Numbered from the stretch's first letter, positions 47,966 through 63,339 are shown. The stretch: DNA of 64,000 nt from Hermodice carunculata (GCA_964020975.1 OZ026619.1:84250206-84314205), one strand, 5' to 3'. Made by a program: numbers and translations. The notes: generated by a model from the sequence alone, not told the origin.

Positions 47966-48045
47966 CAATAGCTCAGCTGGAGAGTAAAACCTGTACTAAC
48001 GAACACCTCCGGCTAATGAACTATCCCTGCGTTCGAACACTTTCT
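47966..48045 (+). mobile_element. tRNA-derived SINE-like head
   Basis: AATAGCTCAGCTGGAGAG is a good polymerase III A-box and CGTTCGAACAC a good B-box. Their spacing (about 62 nt between starts) is longer than in most tRNAs, and the intervening sequence does not fold as a clean tRNA. A SINE head or eroded tRNA copy is more likely than a working tRNA gene. Confidence 0.45.
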
Positions 48046-48387
48046 GCGGTCCTAAATGTTTCACATGTTTTTGTTTTTCAGGAGATGGTGTTCAGCCCAG
48101 ATGTTCAGACCTGTCACACCAGCACACCTCTCGCTTATGAACACCAAACACGTACTTTGGGTCCCAAATGCCGAACTGAAATTGCGACTACAGAACGTTT
48201 TCATATGCAGGAACATTATATTAGTCATGAAAGGCAAAGGCATGATTGAAACAACTGAGAAGAACAAAATCTAAAGCTCTTAAACTATCAGGTCTCATTC
48301 TGTTGCTTGGTGATTTGAATGAACAAGTGAATGAAAGGGGGGGACCTGTGTACGGAGTATGAATGGAGTTATGCCTACTTGAAGATT

Positions 48388-48510
<123 letters not shown>

Positions 48511-48748
48511 TATGAATTGCTCTTTCCGAAAGACTAAATACTCGCCTATTGCTTGTTATGGGGACGGTTGAGTTGTAGAAAACTCTACGCTACCTTATAC
48601 ATCATGAAAACTTTATTAAGCCTTGAGCTGATCAACATAAGTACTCAAGTTTAGCTCTTAACCGTTTTCTTGCTGTGTGTTGTATCATGATAGGTATACA
48701 CGTGTATGTCTATATGTCTTATGTTAGTGTTTCCCGAGGACTGGGGGC

Positions 48749-48777
48749 TAATGATAATAATAATAATAATAATAATA

Positions 48778-48862
<85 letters not shown>

Positions 48863-48890
48863 TGTGTCTGTGTCTGTGTCTGTGTGTGTT
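48749..48890. repeat. (AAT)n-(TA)n-(TGTC)n compound microsatellite
   Basis: About 30 bp of AAT, about 76 bp of TA, then TGTCTG repeats. Confidence 0.97.
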
Positions 48891-48960
48891 GACGCTCCAC
48901 AACCCTTCCCAAGTGTGTCTGTATCTGTGTGTGTTGACGCTCCACAACCCTTCCCAAGTG
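48872..48960 (+). repeat. 45-bp tandem duplication
   Basis: GTTGACGCTCCACAACCCTT occurs at 48888 and 48933 with the same flanking CCCAAGTGT; two copies, nearly identical. Confidence 0.9.
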
Positions 48961-52561
<3,601 letters not shown>

Positions 52562-52830
52562 TTTGATAAACGATTGGAAAAAAAGAGCATGGCCTTTTCT
52601 GAATCCCTTTCACACACAAAGAGAAAAAGTGCGGGAGACTGTACACAACAGTAAAACACCACTGGGAGAAAGGAACAGCTGAAGGTAACTTTACGGATCA
52701 AATAAGTTAGTGTGTGTTTACATTAGAACAACATGGTATCCAGTTGTGATATCCTAATTGGTTCGTTGCCTTCTGGAAATTGGTAATGGATCTCTCACAT
52801 ATTGGGGTGCATCGCCCTTTAGAAGAATAT

Positions 52831-53143
52831 GGAATAGAATTAACTAAACTATATGGAACAGATTTAACTAAACTATATGGAGCAGAATTAACTAAACCAT
52901 GTGGAACTAAACTAACTAAACTATATGGAACAGAATTAACTAAACTATATGGAACAGAATTAACTAAACTATATGGAACAGAATTAACTAAACTATATGG
53001 AACAGAATTAATTAAATTATATGGAGCAGAATTAACTAAACTATATGGAACAGAATTAACTAAACTATATGGAACAAAATTAACTAAACTCTATGGAACA
53101 GAATTAGCTAAAGTATATGGAACAGAATTAACTTACGTTTACT
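52831..53143 (-). repeat. 24-bp minisatellite, about 12.7 units, LINE-derived
   Basis: Unit GGAACAGAATTAACTAAACT plus ATAT, repeated from 52831 in exact 24-bp register without any indel; units 5, 6, 7 and 10 are identical and end units carry substitutions. The plus strand stays open (repeated G-T-E-L-T-K-L-Y), which is automatic for a 24-bp unit without a stop. The minus strand of each unit encodes LILFHIV plus a stop. At the junction with the LINE fragment it reads KRKLILFHIL, the expected next LINE segment (compare KLILLHKM in the LINE at 61.4 kb). It therefore appears to be amplified LINE coding sequence. Confidence 0.85.
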
Positions 53144-53850
53144 TCTACTTGATTTTATTTTTCAAAACCAGCCCCTTGTAAATTAGATCATGACTGCTTC
53201 CAACTGTCACTCTTGAAGCTGCTAAATTTACTTTATCTAGTTGGCAACACCCATCCCACACGACATACCCATACTCTTAAAAAGGAGAAAGGGTCGTATA
53301 GAAAAGAAAAACGGCTTCCAGCAATTTTCTGCTTAAGCGAAATTGCAATGCTCTAAAATGTTTACCATCTTCATGCCTTTGATGGTCAACGCATGAAAAA
53401 AAATTGTCCAGCTAAAATCAGATCGCAAAAGTACTAAGCCCAAGTGTTTATGTTCTACTTCACTGTATTAATATTTGTCCATTGAAAGAAGTCAGATCAG
53501 GCAGTAGTATTCGTTTTTGATGGGGGGAGGGTTTGGGGGCTGGAGGGGCAAATAAAATCATACTGTTGATTTAAAGGGCTACATGACAATTGCCATTCAC
53601 ATGCTTATTTTTCTGCTTCGTGTAGATCGGAATTTAATGAATTTGTTGCAACGTCAGGATCCTAAACAGTTTCGAAAAGAATAGTGTCGTCTGCAGCTAA
53701 ACCAATTACCATACAAACTATATCATCTATATAAATCTAGAATGAAGGGGGCCAAACGCCGATCCCTGTGCGAACTTGCAATTTGTGATTACAATTTGAA
53801 AAGGTGTAATTTGCTCCGTCAAGACCAGAAAAACATACAATGATTCTTTG
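53120..53850 (-). mobile_element. LINE reverse transcriptase fragment (CR1/Jockey-like)
   Basis: Minus strand, in several frames. At about 53850-53737 comes DGANYTFSNCN, then an eroded G-V-P-Q-G-S block. YIDDIV and GLAADDTILFETV (reverse transcriptase catalytic ADD, box C) lie near 53735-53680, followed by DPDVATNSLNSDLHEAE. HKHLG-like LGLSTFA lies near 53440, MKMVNILEHCNFA near 53385 and FSIRPFL near 53310. LDKVNLAASRV lies near 53240 and SSHDLIYKG near 53190. The order matches the reverse transcriptase palm-thumb and C-terminal segment of non-LTR elements. Stops and frameshifts are many, and the 5' end is missing. Confidence 0.75.
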
Positions 53851-54480
53851 AACTGTCTTCTCTTCAGGGAAAGTAGGAGTTAGAGTTTCTCTGATGTAGC
53901 TTTTAATAGAACTTTTGCTTAAGTTAAAATTAGCATTGTCAACATTAAATGCCACTTTTCTATGACGTAACATATGGATGACCTCATTTTTATTAGTGGT
54001 GAAAGTGCAATGTATCGAAGATCGACGACCCCTTTGGACAAAAAAAAAAAAAAAGATGCAACTAAGTAGTTTGGACACGTACCAAGAGCAAAGCCACGGA
54101 TGAAAATGATGCCCTTATCAGCATTCAAATAAATGAACTTTATTCGCCAGGAAAAGATAAAGAAGTAGATATCAATAATGGGTTGTTTTTATAATAAAAA
54201 CGGTGGAAGTAAATGTGTTTAGGAGATGAAAAAATCTAAAGCACTGGAACGAATAGGATTTCGACACGATATTTCACTCAAATAAGGGGTAAGGGTGGTT
54301 AAGTGAGCCGCGACATTATAGATCCGTGTCATGCAAGTTTACGTCAGACTGTCATTATATCTTATATTTTTCTGCTTTTTATCTCTATTTCATGATGGCC
54401 TGGAGGTTGCCTGATGTTCCAAGCCTCCTCCCACCGTAGGTAATCTTCTGACTTTCACGGCAAGAGCTACGATATTACAA

Positions 54481-54488
<8 letters not shown>
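53851..54488. other. Unannotated stretch, possibly LINE-derived
   Basis: Upstream (minus strand) of the LINE fragment. A 113-codon minus frame spans 54078-53737 but its first half shows no reverse transcriptase motif. Confidence 0.4.

Positions 54489-54517
<29 letters not shown>
54489..54517. repeat. (AT)n microsatellite
   Basis: Short AT run after poly(A). Confidence 0.95.
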
Positions 54518-56293
54518 ACTAATGTTGTCCTACATCAGACATACTGGCAAATGGGCCGCATATTAAACGTTAGAATTCACCAGTTTAGGATACAGTATAC
54601 ATGTATAACCAACAACAAAGAAACCTATTATTAAAAACGCATTAGTTCTAGTGCTAGCAGAAAACTTTTAGGGGCTCACCATTCACATTTCCAAAAGATA
54701 TTGTTGGAGAATAATAGAATAAATACACAATGATCTTCACATGCTTGAACACAATGGAAAAGAATGAATCATGTTATGGTTATCGCCGAACAAACTCAAC
54801 TTTCTCTTCCTGTGTACCATATAAATTATCTTTCATACGGTGCTTTGTGGGATTAGAGACGTGCACTGGTCCATGCGTACATTCTTTCATTATCTGAGGA
54901 AATCCCATTTGACGCACACAAAAAAGTATAATACTCTATTCCAAAGAACGAAAGAAGCTGGTTCGCATTTTACGAAGGCCAACATCATGACAGGAGATCC
55001 ATTATACGACACCCTGACATCAGGACCTTGCCCTAAATATGGTTTCATTATTGAAAGCTCTCCATCCCCAGCACAAAGTAAGCCTGTCTTTTGTCTAACA
55101 GCCATAATGGGACCTACAAATCGTGGCTTTGTCCATTGCAATGCTTTTCTGAAGCTGAAAAAGGGTCGGAGGGTTTGTCTTACTTTGTCAACGTGTGTGG
55201 TACGGTTTTGCATATAATATTTGAACAATAGGTTGTCTCAAACTGGTGGATCGTCGGGACGTGCGGCTAGAGATGATCGGTCTCTAAAGAGTTCCCGTCT
55301 TTTGACCTGGTACAATTGTATATAAACATGCTCTACATAGGAAAGGAAATATAAATGTTCTCTGACACGCTGAAAGACATTTTATGAAAGGTTTGCATGG
55401 ACGGCAATCCCTGTCTTTAGAAGTATGTCAGATAGATCGATGTACTGCGTTTGAACTTCAATTTTGCCTGCACGGCAATGCTCGTCTTAAAAAGTATATC
55501 AAAGGGGCCGATATACTGCTATGCCACTTAAGAACTATGAAAACTTAAAACATCAAAAGATTTTCCCAAACCAATCTCTGCTAAGTTCTACGTAAAAAAT
55601 CACTATCCACAGTAATGAAACACACACAGATCAGCAACCGGTGTCGTATCAGAAATTTCCAGTTTTAATTTAGAAGACTTAAAATAAAATACCATCGCTA
55701 TGGGTCCTTGCTTTCTGTGTGTTTTTTAGCTAAGCTAAAAATGGCTACGGTTTCTCACCCACAACTGAGTTGTCGACTGGAATAGAGTCCCAATAAGCAA
55801 AGTCTATCTTGACACAGCTGCCCACAGGTATATTTAGGTGTGGGGGCCATTCAACACAAGGAGTGACCTTTTCCCATTCAATTTTTAAGTTATCCTAACT
55901 TGAAACCAGAATCTAATTTCTCTTTTTTAATCACCTTCCTGGGCATCTTTCATATAAGAAGATAAGACTGAAGCATTCTGACCATAACAAACCCAAGCAG
56001 AGCTCTTCACAAGCCAAGCTTTTGCCCAGGCCAGTGCTTTGCACGATTTTATGTTTGACCACTGAACATTTCTGTGTTAAGTGGGAGAAAGTTGTATCTG
56101 ATAAATAGAAGAGGGGTTTCGCTGAGCGCGCTTAACGGAGATGCTGCTTTGGCTGATTGGAAGGTCAGATGTACAAAAACACTGGCGTGGGACTTACAAC
56201 AAGGTCAAGAAGGTAGTGTGGGTGTCAACCTGTTCTTAATAGCACACAAACACAAGTTCACTGTCATCTTCATGCTGCTGAAAAAAAATGACA
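54518..56293. other. Unannotated stretch
   Basis: Overlapping opposite-strand frames (54840-55217 plus, 54890-55228 minus) have no domain. A diverged duplication of about 71 bp is present around 55395-55530 (GxACGGCAATxC, then GTCTTxxAAAGTAT). Confidence 0.45.
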
Positions 56294-56297
56294 TTAA

Positions 56298-56538
56298 CAC
56301 TTTCTGTGCCAACTGCGACTAAACTGGAACTATTTAAAACGAACTACTCTAATTTATAACAAAGATGTTAGATTCACGTTTCTTGTAAAACGACATTTCA
56401 TTCGAGTACCAGCATGCCTGTAATTACATAGGATGCAATATCCCATTTCAACAGCTTTCCTCAGCGCGCTCTGGGCGCGATGTGCCCCAAAAGCGCCAAA
56501 GCTGTTGACTCAGTCCAAAATGGGTGGCAATGAAAGAG
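56298..56538 (-). mobile_element. TTAA-flanked MITE with internal hairpin (copy 4)
   Basis: Opposite orientation to the copies at 1.1, 9.5 and 21.3 kb. The left end follows TTAA (56294-56297) and reads CACTTTCTGTGCCAACTG; the right end, reverse-complemented, reads CTCTTTCATTGCCACC and is followed by GTAA. The internal palindrome lies at 56449-56509 (CAACAGCTTTCCTCAGCGCG pairs with GCGCCAAAGCTGTTG). Confidence 0.8.
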
Positions 56539-56963
56539 GTAACCAAATGTTGCCTTTCATCATATTCAGTTTATTGATATAGGAAGAGACATAGATTTGC
56601 TTTTGATGATACTCCGCCACGGTTTAATTACCGCTGTAGTGTCAGAAAAAAAAAACAGAAGTAGGCTATAATTTCATGTAGTTATGTCAAACTAGACCAT
56701 ACGTTAAAAAACATATCCTGAAGTACAGAAGACGAAAGTGTAACAAATTAGTAAATACACCAACAAGAAGAAGAAACCATCCACACCAAGCTTTGTAATC
56801 ATTCCACGGGTCAAAAACATAATATTTTTAACAGTTCCCGTCTGTGCATTTGGAATCGTTTGGTTTTTGTTCAACATAGTGTTCATATGTAACAACCGTC
56901 AAAAACCCATCATAAATTTGAACGACATCCTAATCACTCAAACATAAAGTTCAAATATTTTAA

Positions 56964-57055
56964 CTCTTTCATTGTCAAGTTTTGACTGAATCAAAAGCTT
57001 TCTCTCATCAGCGCCAAAACGCACCGAGGGAAGCTGTTGACCTGTACCATCCTTA
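56964..57055 (+). mobile_element. TTAA-flanked MITE, truncated (copy 5)
   Basis: Starts CTCTTTCATTGTCAAG after TTAA (56960-56963) and keeps the eroded hairpin (AAAGCTTTCTC ... GAGGGAAGCTGTTGACCTG), but the right half of the family consensus is missing. Confidence 0.65.
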
Positions 57056-58656
57056 CAATCTCTGCTGTCTTATGAACTTATTGTCAATTTTTGGGCAAAA
57101 TCTTCAAAACAAAAAAAAATCTGCGAAATCAGTCCGCCAATTGTTGTAGGCCTACTGTTACTTGAGTGAACGGAGGGTTAACAAGGAATACGACTTAAGT
57201 ATCGTAAAGTCAATTGGTAGCAGATCGACTTTTGTCAAAATCGGCGATGAAAGACTTATACTGGCAACATTTTACATAACTTGTCATTATAATGTATATC
57301 TGCAGGATCCACGCACAGGTGTCAAATATATTGCTTGATAAAAAAAAAACTTTCTTTTAGCCTTTGGAGAAAGAAAAGGGGATAGTTGTCAACAATTTTC
57401 AACACAGGTGAAATAAGGCAATTACTCCAGCGCGTACTATATTAAGCCATGGCCTGAGTGGCGTCTTGTCGTGTATGTTCAGTGTTACGCCAGCAAAAAA
57501 ATCCTTTTGTGTTAATTTGCTTATATATCGTTGGTCTGCTAAAAAAAAAAAGAAAAAAGAAAAAGAAAAAAGAAAAAAAAAGAAAAAAATTCAAGAGAGC
57601 CTATTGTTTACCTTGTTCATGTGTCACAATTAATCAAATACTCGGACCATATCCCGACATTAATGATATTCTGCTCTCATATCTCACATTGGTACAATTA
57701 GTGTGGCAATGCTGACGACTAGAACGTGTTGTTGTTAACCTTATTGGTCGGCACTTATGGTCTCCAGAGTAGCGCATTAAACAAGTTACAACTTTCAACA
57801 TGTTAGCAACTTTTCGCTCGTGTGTAACTTTTTTCTTTGTTTTCATTTGCTCCTAACTGCATACGCATTTTTTCATTCATTCTTTGTGTGTTTTTAACAT
57901 TCTAGCATCCCTGATGCAACACGCACTTTCTTCTGATATGTATGGATGTGCCTCTCATGATGGGTACAGCATGCTTAAAGATTTTGGAAGCCTCCCCCCA
58001 TGTAAGGCTAACTAGCGTCCTTGGCGTAAATGAAGTCTTTGTTGTATTCCCTCCAGTTTACTTATACTGATTAATCTGGGTTACAGTGACACATCTGATG
58101 AACAATTAAAGTGCATTGTTTAGCCAGATTCAGGTCATAATGCCCCTCATCAGTTTTAGTACTTAGTGATACGATCAAGTACGGCATGTGACAAGAACGT
58201 CTCTTGCTGCTAGTTTTAAAGGGGTGTCATCAACATGGTCCATCGCTGTGGGCTACATATGTATAATTGTAAGTCCCATCTTTTCCCTTATTTGGAAATT
58301 TTACAATAATAATACTGTCACAACTTGGTGCTTACTATATATATATGGACTACAGGAATCCATACATATTCTGTGGTGAGTTTTACTGTTTGTAATTGAA
58401 TTTAACCAGGTTATGTACCAAACTCTGATGCATTACCATCCATTTCCATCTCAGACCAATAGGTTACTTTTTCTACTTTACCATTTTGCACCCTTCAGAC
58501 AAACCATAGAAATTACAATATTGGAATCCAAACTTCCACAGTTCAGTTTCTTCCTCACTTGATGCACCATGGGACACTGGCTTTTCAACTTTCGATGACA
58601 TTGATGATGACCCTGCTTATTGGCCAGATTTATTAGTTGGCACTTGTAAAACAAAA
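57056..58656. other. Unannotated stretch
   Basis: A-rich (AAAAAG)n-like tract at 57541-57590. No gene recognised. Confidence 0.5.
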
Positions 58657-58659
58657 TAA

Positions 58660-58718
<59 letters not shown>

Positions 58719-58794
58719 CAACAACAACAACAATAATAATAATAATAATAATAACAACAATAATAATAATAATAATAATAACAATAATAATAAC

Positions 58795-58843
<49 letters not shown>

Positions 58844-58846
58844 GTA

Positions 58847-58940
<94 letters not shown>
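58657..58940. repeat. (TAA)n microsatellite, about 284 bp
   Basis: AATAAT repeats with AAC and AGT variant blocks clustered in the first two-thirds and a pure run at the end. The longest simple repeat in the window; it produces the poly-Ile, poly-Leu and poly-Tyr frames. Confidence 0.98.
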
Positions 58941-58941
<1 letters not shown>

Positions 58942-59545
58942 GATGCCATGGCGCGCTGAACCAACTGTCTATTTTCATAGTTTGCATCGTATTTATCCAT
59001 ACACAGGTAGTGCAGTGGGGATTCTTTGATCGCTGTGCTTATTTTGCCACCAAACAGTACAGCAAGTGGGTCATGGATTGGGCAATGCTAGACTAAAGGC
59101 TTTTTTTACTTTAAAATGTTTAGAATGTCATGATTCTGAACGAAGATTAAATACATCGGTTAAAACCATAGAGGAAGAAAACTTTTCTTCCTCCATGTTG
59201 AAACTGCCGTTAATTACTTTGGAAGTCCCAAGTTGATCGCCAGGCGCCATTTTGACAATCGGCACCTATTACCGTCCATTTTCTCCTAACCACTATCGGA
59301 ATAGGAAAACATGAACCCACCAGTTTCATTATCTTCATGGCTATTTGGTCACCACAATAAACCAATTAAGCGATCGTCCTGATCTTGTCAAGAAGTTCAC
59401 ACTAGAATAACTAGCAGCACACCTCAAAGGTTGCAGTTGGTTGCTTATCGTTGCTACGGCAAAGGGTTGTGGAAAGCAGCCGACTGCTCTCCGACCCTTT
59501 GGCGATTATTTAGCATTTGTATGTTAATGGACATGCATAGCCAAC
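58941..59545. other. Unannotated stretch with small inverted repeat
   Basis: CAAAGGGTTGTGGAAAGCAG pairs imperfectly with CTGCTCTCCGACCCTTTG at about 59460-59502. No gene. Confidence 0.45.
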
Positions 59546-59552
59546 CAAAACT

Positions 59553-60031
59553 GGTCATTTCCCTCCCTTTATCACACAAATTTTGTTTTTTGAGATTCAT
59601 GTTCATGACAAGAAAGGTAAGCTACCAAACTTTACAAAAATGAAAAAAAAAAAGTTATTTTGTGTCGGGTCATGATTTTGCCGTTATAACTCATCCCACT
59701 CCGCCACCTAAACATGGTCATTTCCGTCCTTTTATCACACAAATTTTGTTTTTTGAGATTCATGTTCATGACAAGAAAGGTAAGCTGCCAAACTTTACAA
59801 AAATGAAAAAAAAGAGTTATTTTGTGTCGGGTCATGATTTTGCCGTTATAACTCATCCCACTCCGCCACCTAAACATGGTCATTTCCGTCCTTTTATCAC
59901 ACAAATTTTGTTTTTTGAGATTCATGTTCATGACAAGAAAGGTAAGCTGCCAAACTTTACAAAAATGAAAAAAAAAAGTTATTTTGTGTCGGGTCATGAT
60001 TTTGCCGTTATAACTCATCCCACTCCGCCAC
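59553..60031 (+). repeat. Tandem triplication, unit 162-163 bp
   Basis: GGTCATTTCC starts units at 59553, 59716 and 59878 (spacings 163 and 162); the third stops 8 bases short. Units 2 and 3 differ by a single base within the A-rich run, so the last duplication is recent. Since 162 is a multiple of three, a 124-codon plus frame runs through units 2 and 3, but unit 1 has an extra A that breaks the register. I see no reason to call it coding. Confidence 0.92.
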
Positions 60032-60269
60032 GTTAATAAGCCCTGGAAACAAACCTTGGATCTCTTGTCAAAAAGTTGTGGAGACATCGCAGCTGGGCAT
60101 GGACTGGGGAATAAGCAAAGAAACGGCGACCCCTTAACTAGCAGGACACAATGAAAATTTACAATTTCATATACCAATCTTGCAATCGCACGTAACGGCC
60201 CTATAAATGCCATTAGAAATCTACTCTATCCCATTTTTCAATATTTCGTTCTGATTTAGATTCAAAAGA
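60032..60269. other. Unannotated spacer
   Basis: No feature recognised; may belong to the 5' side of the LINE that follows. Confidence 0.45.
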
Positions 60270-61690
60270 CATGAACCCGAAAAAGTCACGGAGTCTATAT
60301 AATTCAATTATTGGTCCGAAGGTGCGTCAAAACGTCCCTCCTCTCCCTGACAACGGTGATAAAATCTGCATGAACAAAGAAAAGTGTGAAATCTGTAATA
60401 CTTTTTTCATATCCGTGTAAGTCTCGGTTACAAACTGATAATGCGCAAATGTTGCTTGATTTTACTTTTCGAACAAAAGCCCGACTGAACGAATTTTATT
60501 AGAAACGACCATTATATATATTAATGAAAAATATTAAAATTCCTGAAGAAAAGTCCTCCCACTGTTCCTGGTTCCGGTTGAAAAGCACAGAACGTAGCAT
60601 TTATCTTTCCCTTTCAAGATAATCCAATGTCACACTTAGCACTTCCAGTTTTTTTTCTGACACATGCAAAAAATAACATATTTCCTATTTTTTTAAAAAA
60701 GGCTGATAGGCAAAAGAAAGATAATTACCTGCATATCACCATTGTGGATTTTTTTTTTAAGTTTTTGAAAGACTAGCATTAACTGCCGTGTATAATTATT
60801 TGACACGAAACATTCTAATTCTGCTGCTACTAAAAGCTCCGGCTTTAAAACTAACGACTCAACCACTTACCAACTGGTTCACATCGTGAATGAAATCTAT
60901 AATGGTCTCAAGCCGCTAGAGTGATATTTTTCGATATATCAAAAGCCTTCGACTGCATTTAACACGAAGGCTTCATATACAAAATTCACCATCTTGGGAC
61001 CTCAGACATCCCAGTAAAACGGGTAAAAAGTTATTTCTTCAATCACTTTCAATATGTCACATTGTCTCATCGACATCCAAACTTCTTCCTGGCTACTGAC
61101 AGAGATTGGTGTTCCACAAGGTTCAATTTCTTCCGACTTCTATTTTTGGTCTCTATAAATGACATCGCTGATGACATCTCCACTGACATAAAATTATTAG
61201 CTGACGATACCAGTTTACTTGACATAACAATGACAGAACCTATACTTGAGTGTGTATGTGTCCACTTTGACAACCGTACAATAGAATTATCAAATTTCTT
61301 TGACCCAATTCAACAAGAGGCAACTAGAGTTTGTACCGGCGGAAATCGTCATATTCCCGAAACCTTGTCCTAGATGGAATAGGTCTGCAAACCCTTGCAC
61401 CAGACGCGTTCTTTTTTTTCAAACTTATCTTACTCCATAAAATGATTTGTAATTTTATTCCTGCTTACCTACGAAACGTTGTACTACGTCATACCGCAGC
61501 ATCTGATATATGTATGTCAAGAAATCGTTTTGATTTACGTCAAATTAAATTTTCGAAGAGCGCTTCAGTAAGTCTTCCCTCTATCAATTATGCCCTCCTG
61601 GAATAACATACCTCTCAGTATCCGAAAGTCAAATTCCTTACAGCACTTCAAATCTGCACCATGTACCCTACTTTTATTAGCAGGGAAAAG
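60270..61690 (+). mobile_element. LINE ORF2 remnant (CR1/Jockey-like), internally deleted
   Basis: Plus strand, frames switching. At 60290-60420: SLYNSIIGPKVRQNVPPL and NTFFISV, the linker before the reverse transcriptase. At 60690-60770: FKKADRQKKDNY and FFFKFL. At 60841: GFKTNDSTTYQLVHIVNEIY. Then VIFFDISKAFD (box A), TEIGVPQGSI (box B) and LVSINDIADDI with LLADDTSLLD (catalytic box C, ADD) by 61220. The text then jumps within about 50 bases to FFDPIQQEATRV, so most of the thumb/connection region is deleted. It ends with KLILLHKMICNFIPAYLRNV and a C-terminal N-N-I-P-L-S-I-R-K-S segment near 61600-61640. Many stops: dead. Confidence 0.85.
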
Positions 61691-61836
61691 AACCTGAATG
61701 CTATGCGTCTGGTTGTCGCTACCTGAACATTTGTTAAACACAGTTGTGGCTGGGCCACTCCCAGCTCAACAATCAACAATACAAGGTAAACGCTGTTCCA
61801 GCTCCAGCCTGTATCTGTCGAATATAATTAACATTA

Positions 61837-62020
61837 CAGTAAAACCTGTCCTTGTGGACATTTCTATAATGCGGACACCTGTATAATTTGGACAGTTGTG
61901 TCCAGGACCGGAACATCAATTTTCTTTGAAAAAAAAACCCACCTGTCTATTGCAGACACCTGCCAACTGTGGATACTTTTTACCAGTCCCAGAGGTGTCC
62001 ACAATAGACAATTTTCTCAG
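61837..62020. mobile_element. TA-flanked MITE, 184 bp (ladder type, copy 3)
   Basis: Left end CAGTAAAACCTGTCCTTGTG; right end, reverse-complemented, CTGAGAAAATTGTCTATTGT, both running into GGACA. TA on both sides (61835-61836 and 62021-62022). Interior rungs are GTGGACA, GCGGACACCTGT, TTTGGACAGTTGTGTCC and GCAGACACCTG. Confidence 0.75.
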
Positions 62021-62367
62021 TATTTTCTAATTTGTCCTTGATATGCCGCTCCCAGAAAACACTTTATTTAGACTGTAGCTCGTACACTGGCACTGGGTAC
62101 TAACCCGGCAGGACCCATATACTGACTTATCGATCGAGTTCTTTTGAGAAGGAAACACAGGATTGGCTGACAACGAAAACACAATGATCTATGATGCATC
62201 ATAGCTTTTGATAACATAAAAATCCAAACGTTCTGGGTTTTTTTTTTGTTTTTTTTTTTAAATTTTGGGGTGTCATTTACAGTTTCAATTAAGTCAAGGA
62301 ATAAAACAGTGTTATCTTATACCTTTGCCGGTGCTGTAACGTTAATATGTGTTTCGCGCGCTCCCGC

Positions 62368-62369
<2 letters not shown>
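62021..62369. other. Unannotated spacer
   Basis: T-rich tract at 62238-62259; no gene. Confidence 0.5.

Positions 62370-62416
<47 letters not shown>
62370..62416. repeat. (GT)n microsatellite, 47 bp
   Basis: Perfect GT run. Confidence 0.97.
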
Positions 62417-63339
62417 GAACCTCCACATTGGTACATCTTTGCACTATTAAACAATCCATTGAAAATAAATAATTATGTATACACACAAATAATCCACTAA
62501 TCCAACACTAGGTTAATCTGTCATCACTGTCAAGGCATTTTTTTAATTCTTAGGTCAACAACGTGGCCTTAGCCTACAGTCTTCGGCTTGATGTTACCAT
62601 TGTGATACAAGGCTAGCAATTCGCATATGTGCTTTTGCCGTACCCAACAAGGCAGAGGAAGAGATTCAGTAAACCTCCTAAGAAAGGGGCAAAGGAGTTC
62701 CGGCAGGTTTATAGAAGCAATAATTTGGCCCTAGTTAAAGTATGGATTTTAAAAAAATCAGAAATAATGGCTGGTACGAAAAACGAAAAATGAAAAGGTT
62801 TTCAATACGCAGGTGTGATAGATAAAAGAGGCCTAGTTTAAAATTCCTTTTAAACCCCATGAATTCATACAACATGTGTCAGGACCTTTTCTTGTCAAGG
62901 TGTTCAAAGCATTGTGTTACCTACAATGCTTATCGAGAAACTATGAAAGCCTTATGTAAATGTAGTTATATGCTAAAGGTTGACAGATGTGAGTACAATA
63001 TAAGACAAAATTTCTTCAGTAATAGGGTCATGTTTAACGGGATAGGTAGTGTGTTTATATAATAGCAAAATTGAGGACACTTCCAAAAATGTGCAAACTC
63101 ATGAAAGGTACATCATCATTGTAATAATGTTTGAAATAATCTAGTCAGTGTAATGTGCGCGGAGAACTTTTAATCTTCCCATTTACACACTCTTATCATT
63201 CATCGTGTTAATTCCAGTATTAAATCATATAAAGAAGTTATCGGAGCTCCAAGAGAATCTGGCTAACGATGTGTGAAAAAAAATGAATTGTGGACAGATG
63301 CATGGCATGTGATCACAGAATGAAAGCATACGGTACGAC
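62417..63339. other. Unannotated stretch
   Basis: No gene or repeat recognised; the 67-codon plus frame 62859-63062 has no domain. Confidence 0.5.

Noticed and set aside
52780-53181. 133-codon open frame with an eight-residue repeat, as a repeat-protein gene
   Set aside because: The frame is open only because the 24-bp unit has no stop on the plus strand; the opposite strand shows LINE homology and there is no signal peptide, splice site or domain.
54840-55228. Overlapping 125- and 112-codon frames on opposite strands
   Set aside because: Neither shows a recognisable domain; mutual overlap suggests chance openness.
58478-59029. Long poly-Tyr, poly-Leu and poly-Ile frames
   Set aside because: Translation of the (TAA)n microsatellite; the same applies to frames at 14496-14771, 38030-38297, 40245-40661, 44509-45053, 48331-49131, 50320-50640 and 52358-52701.
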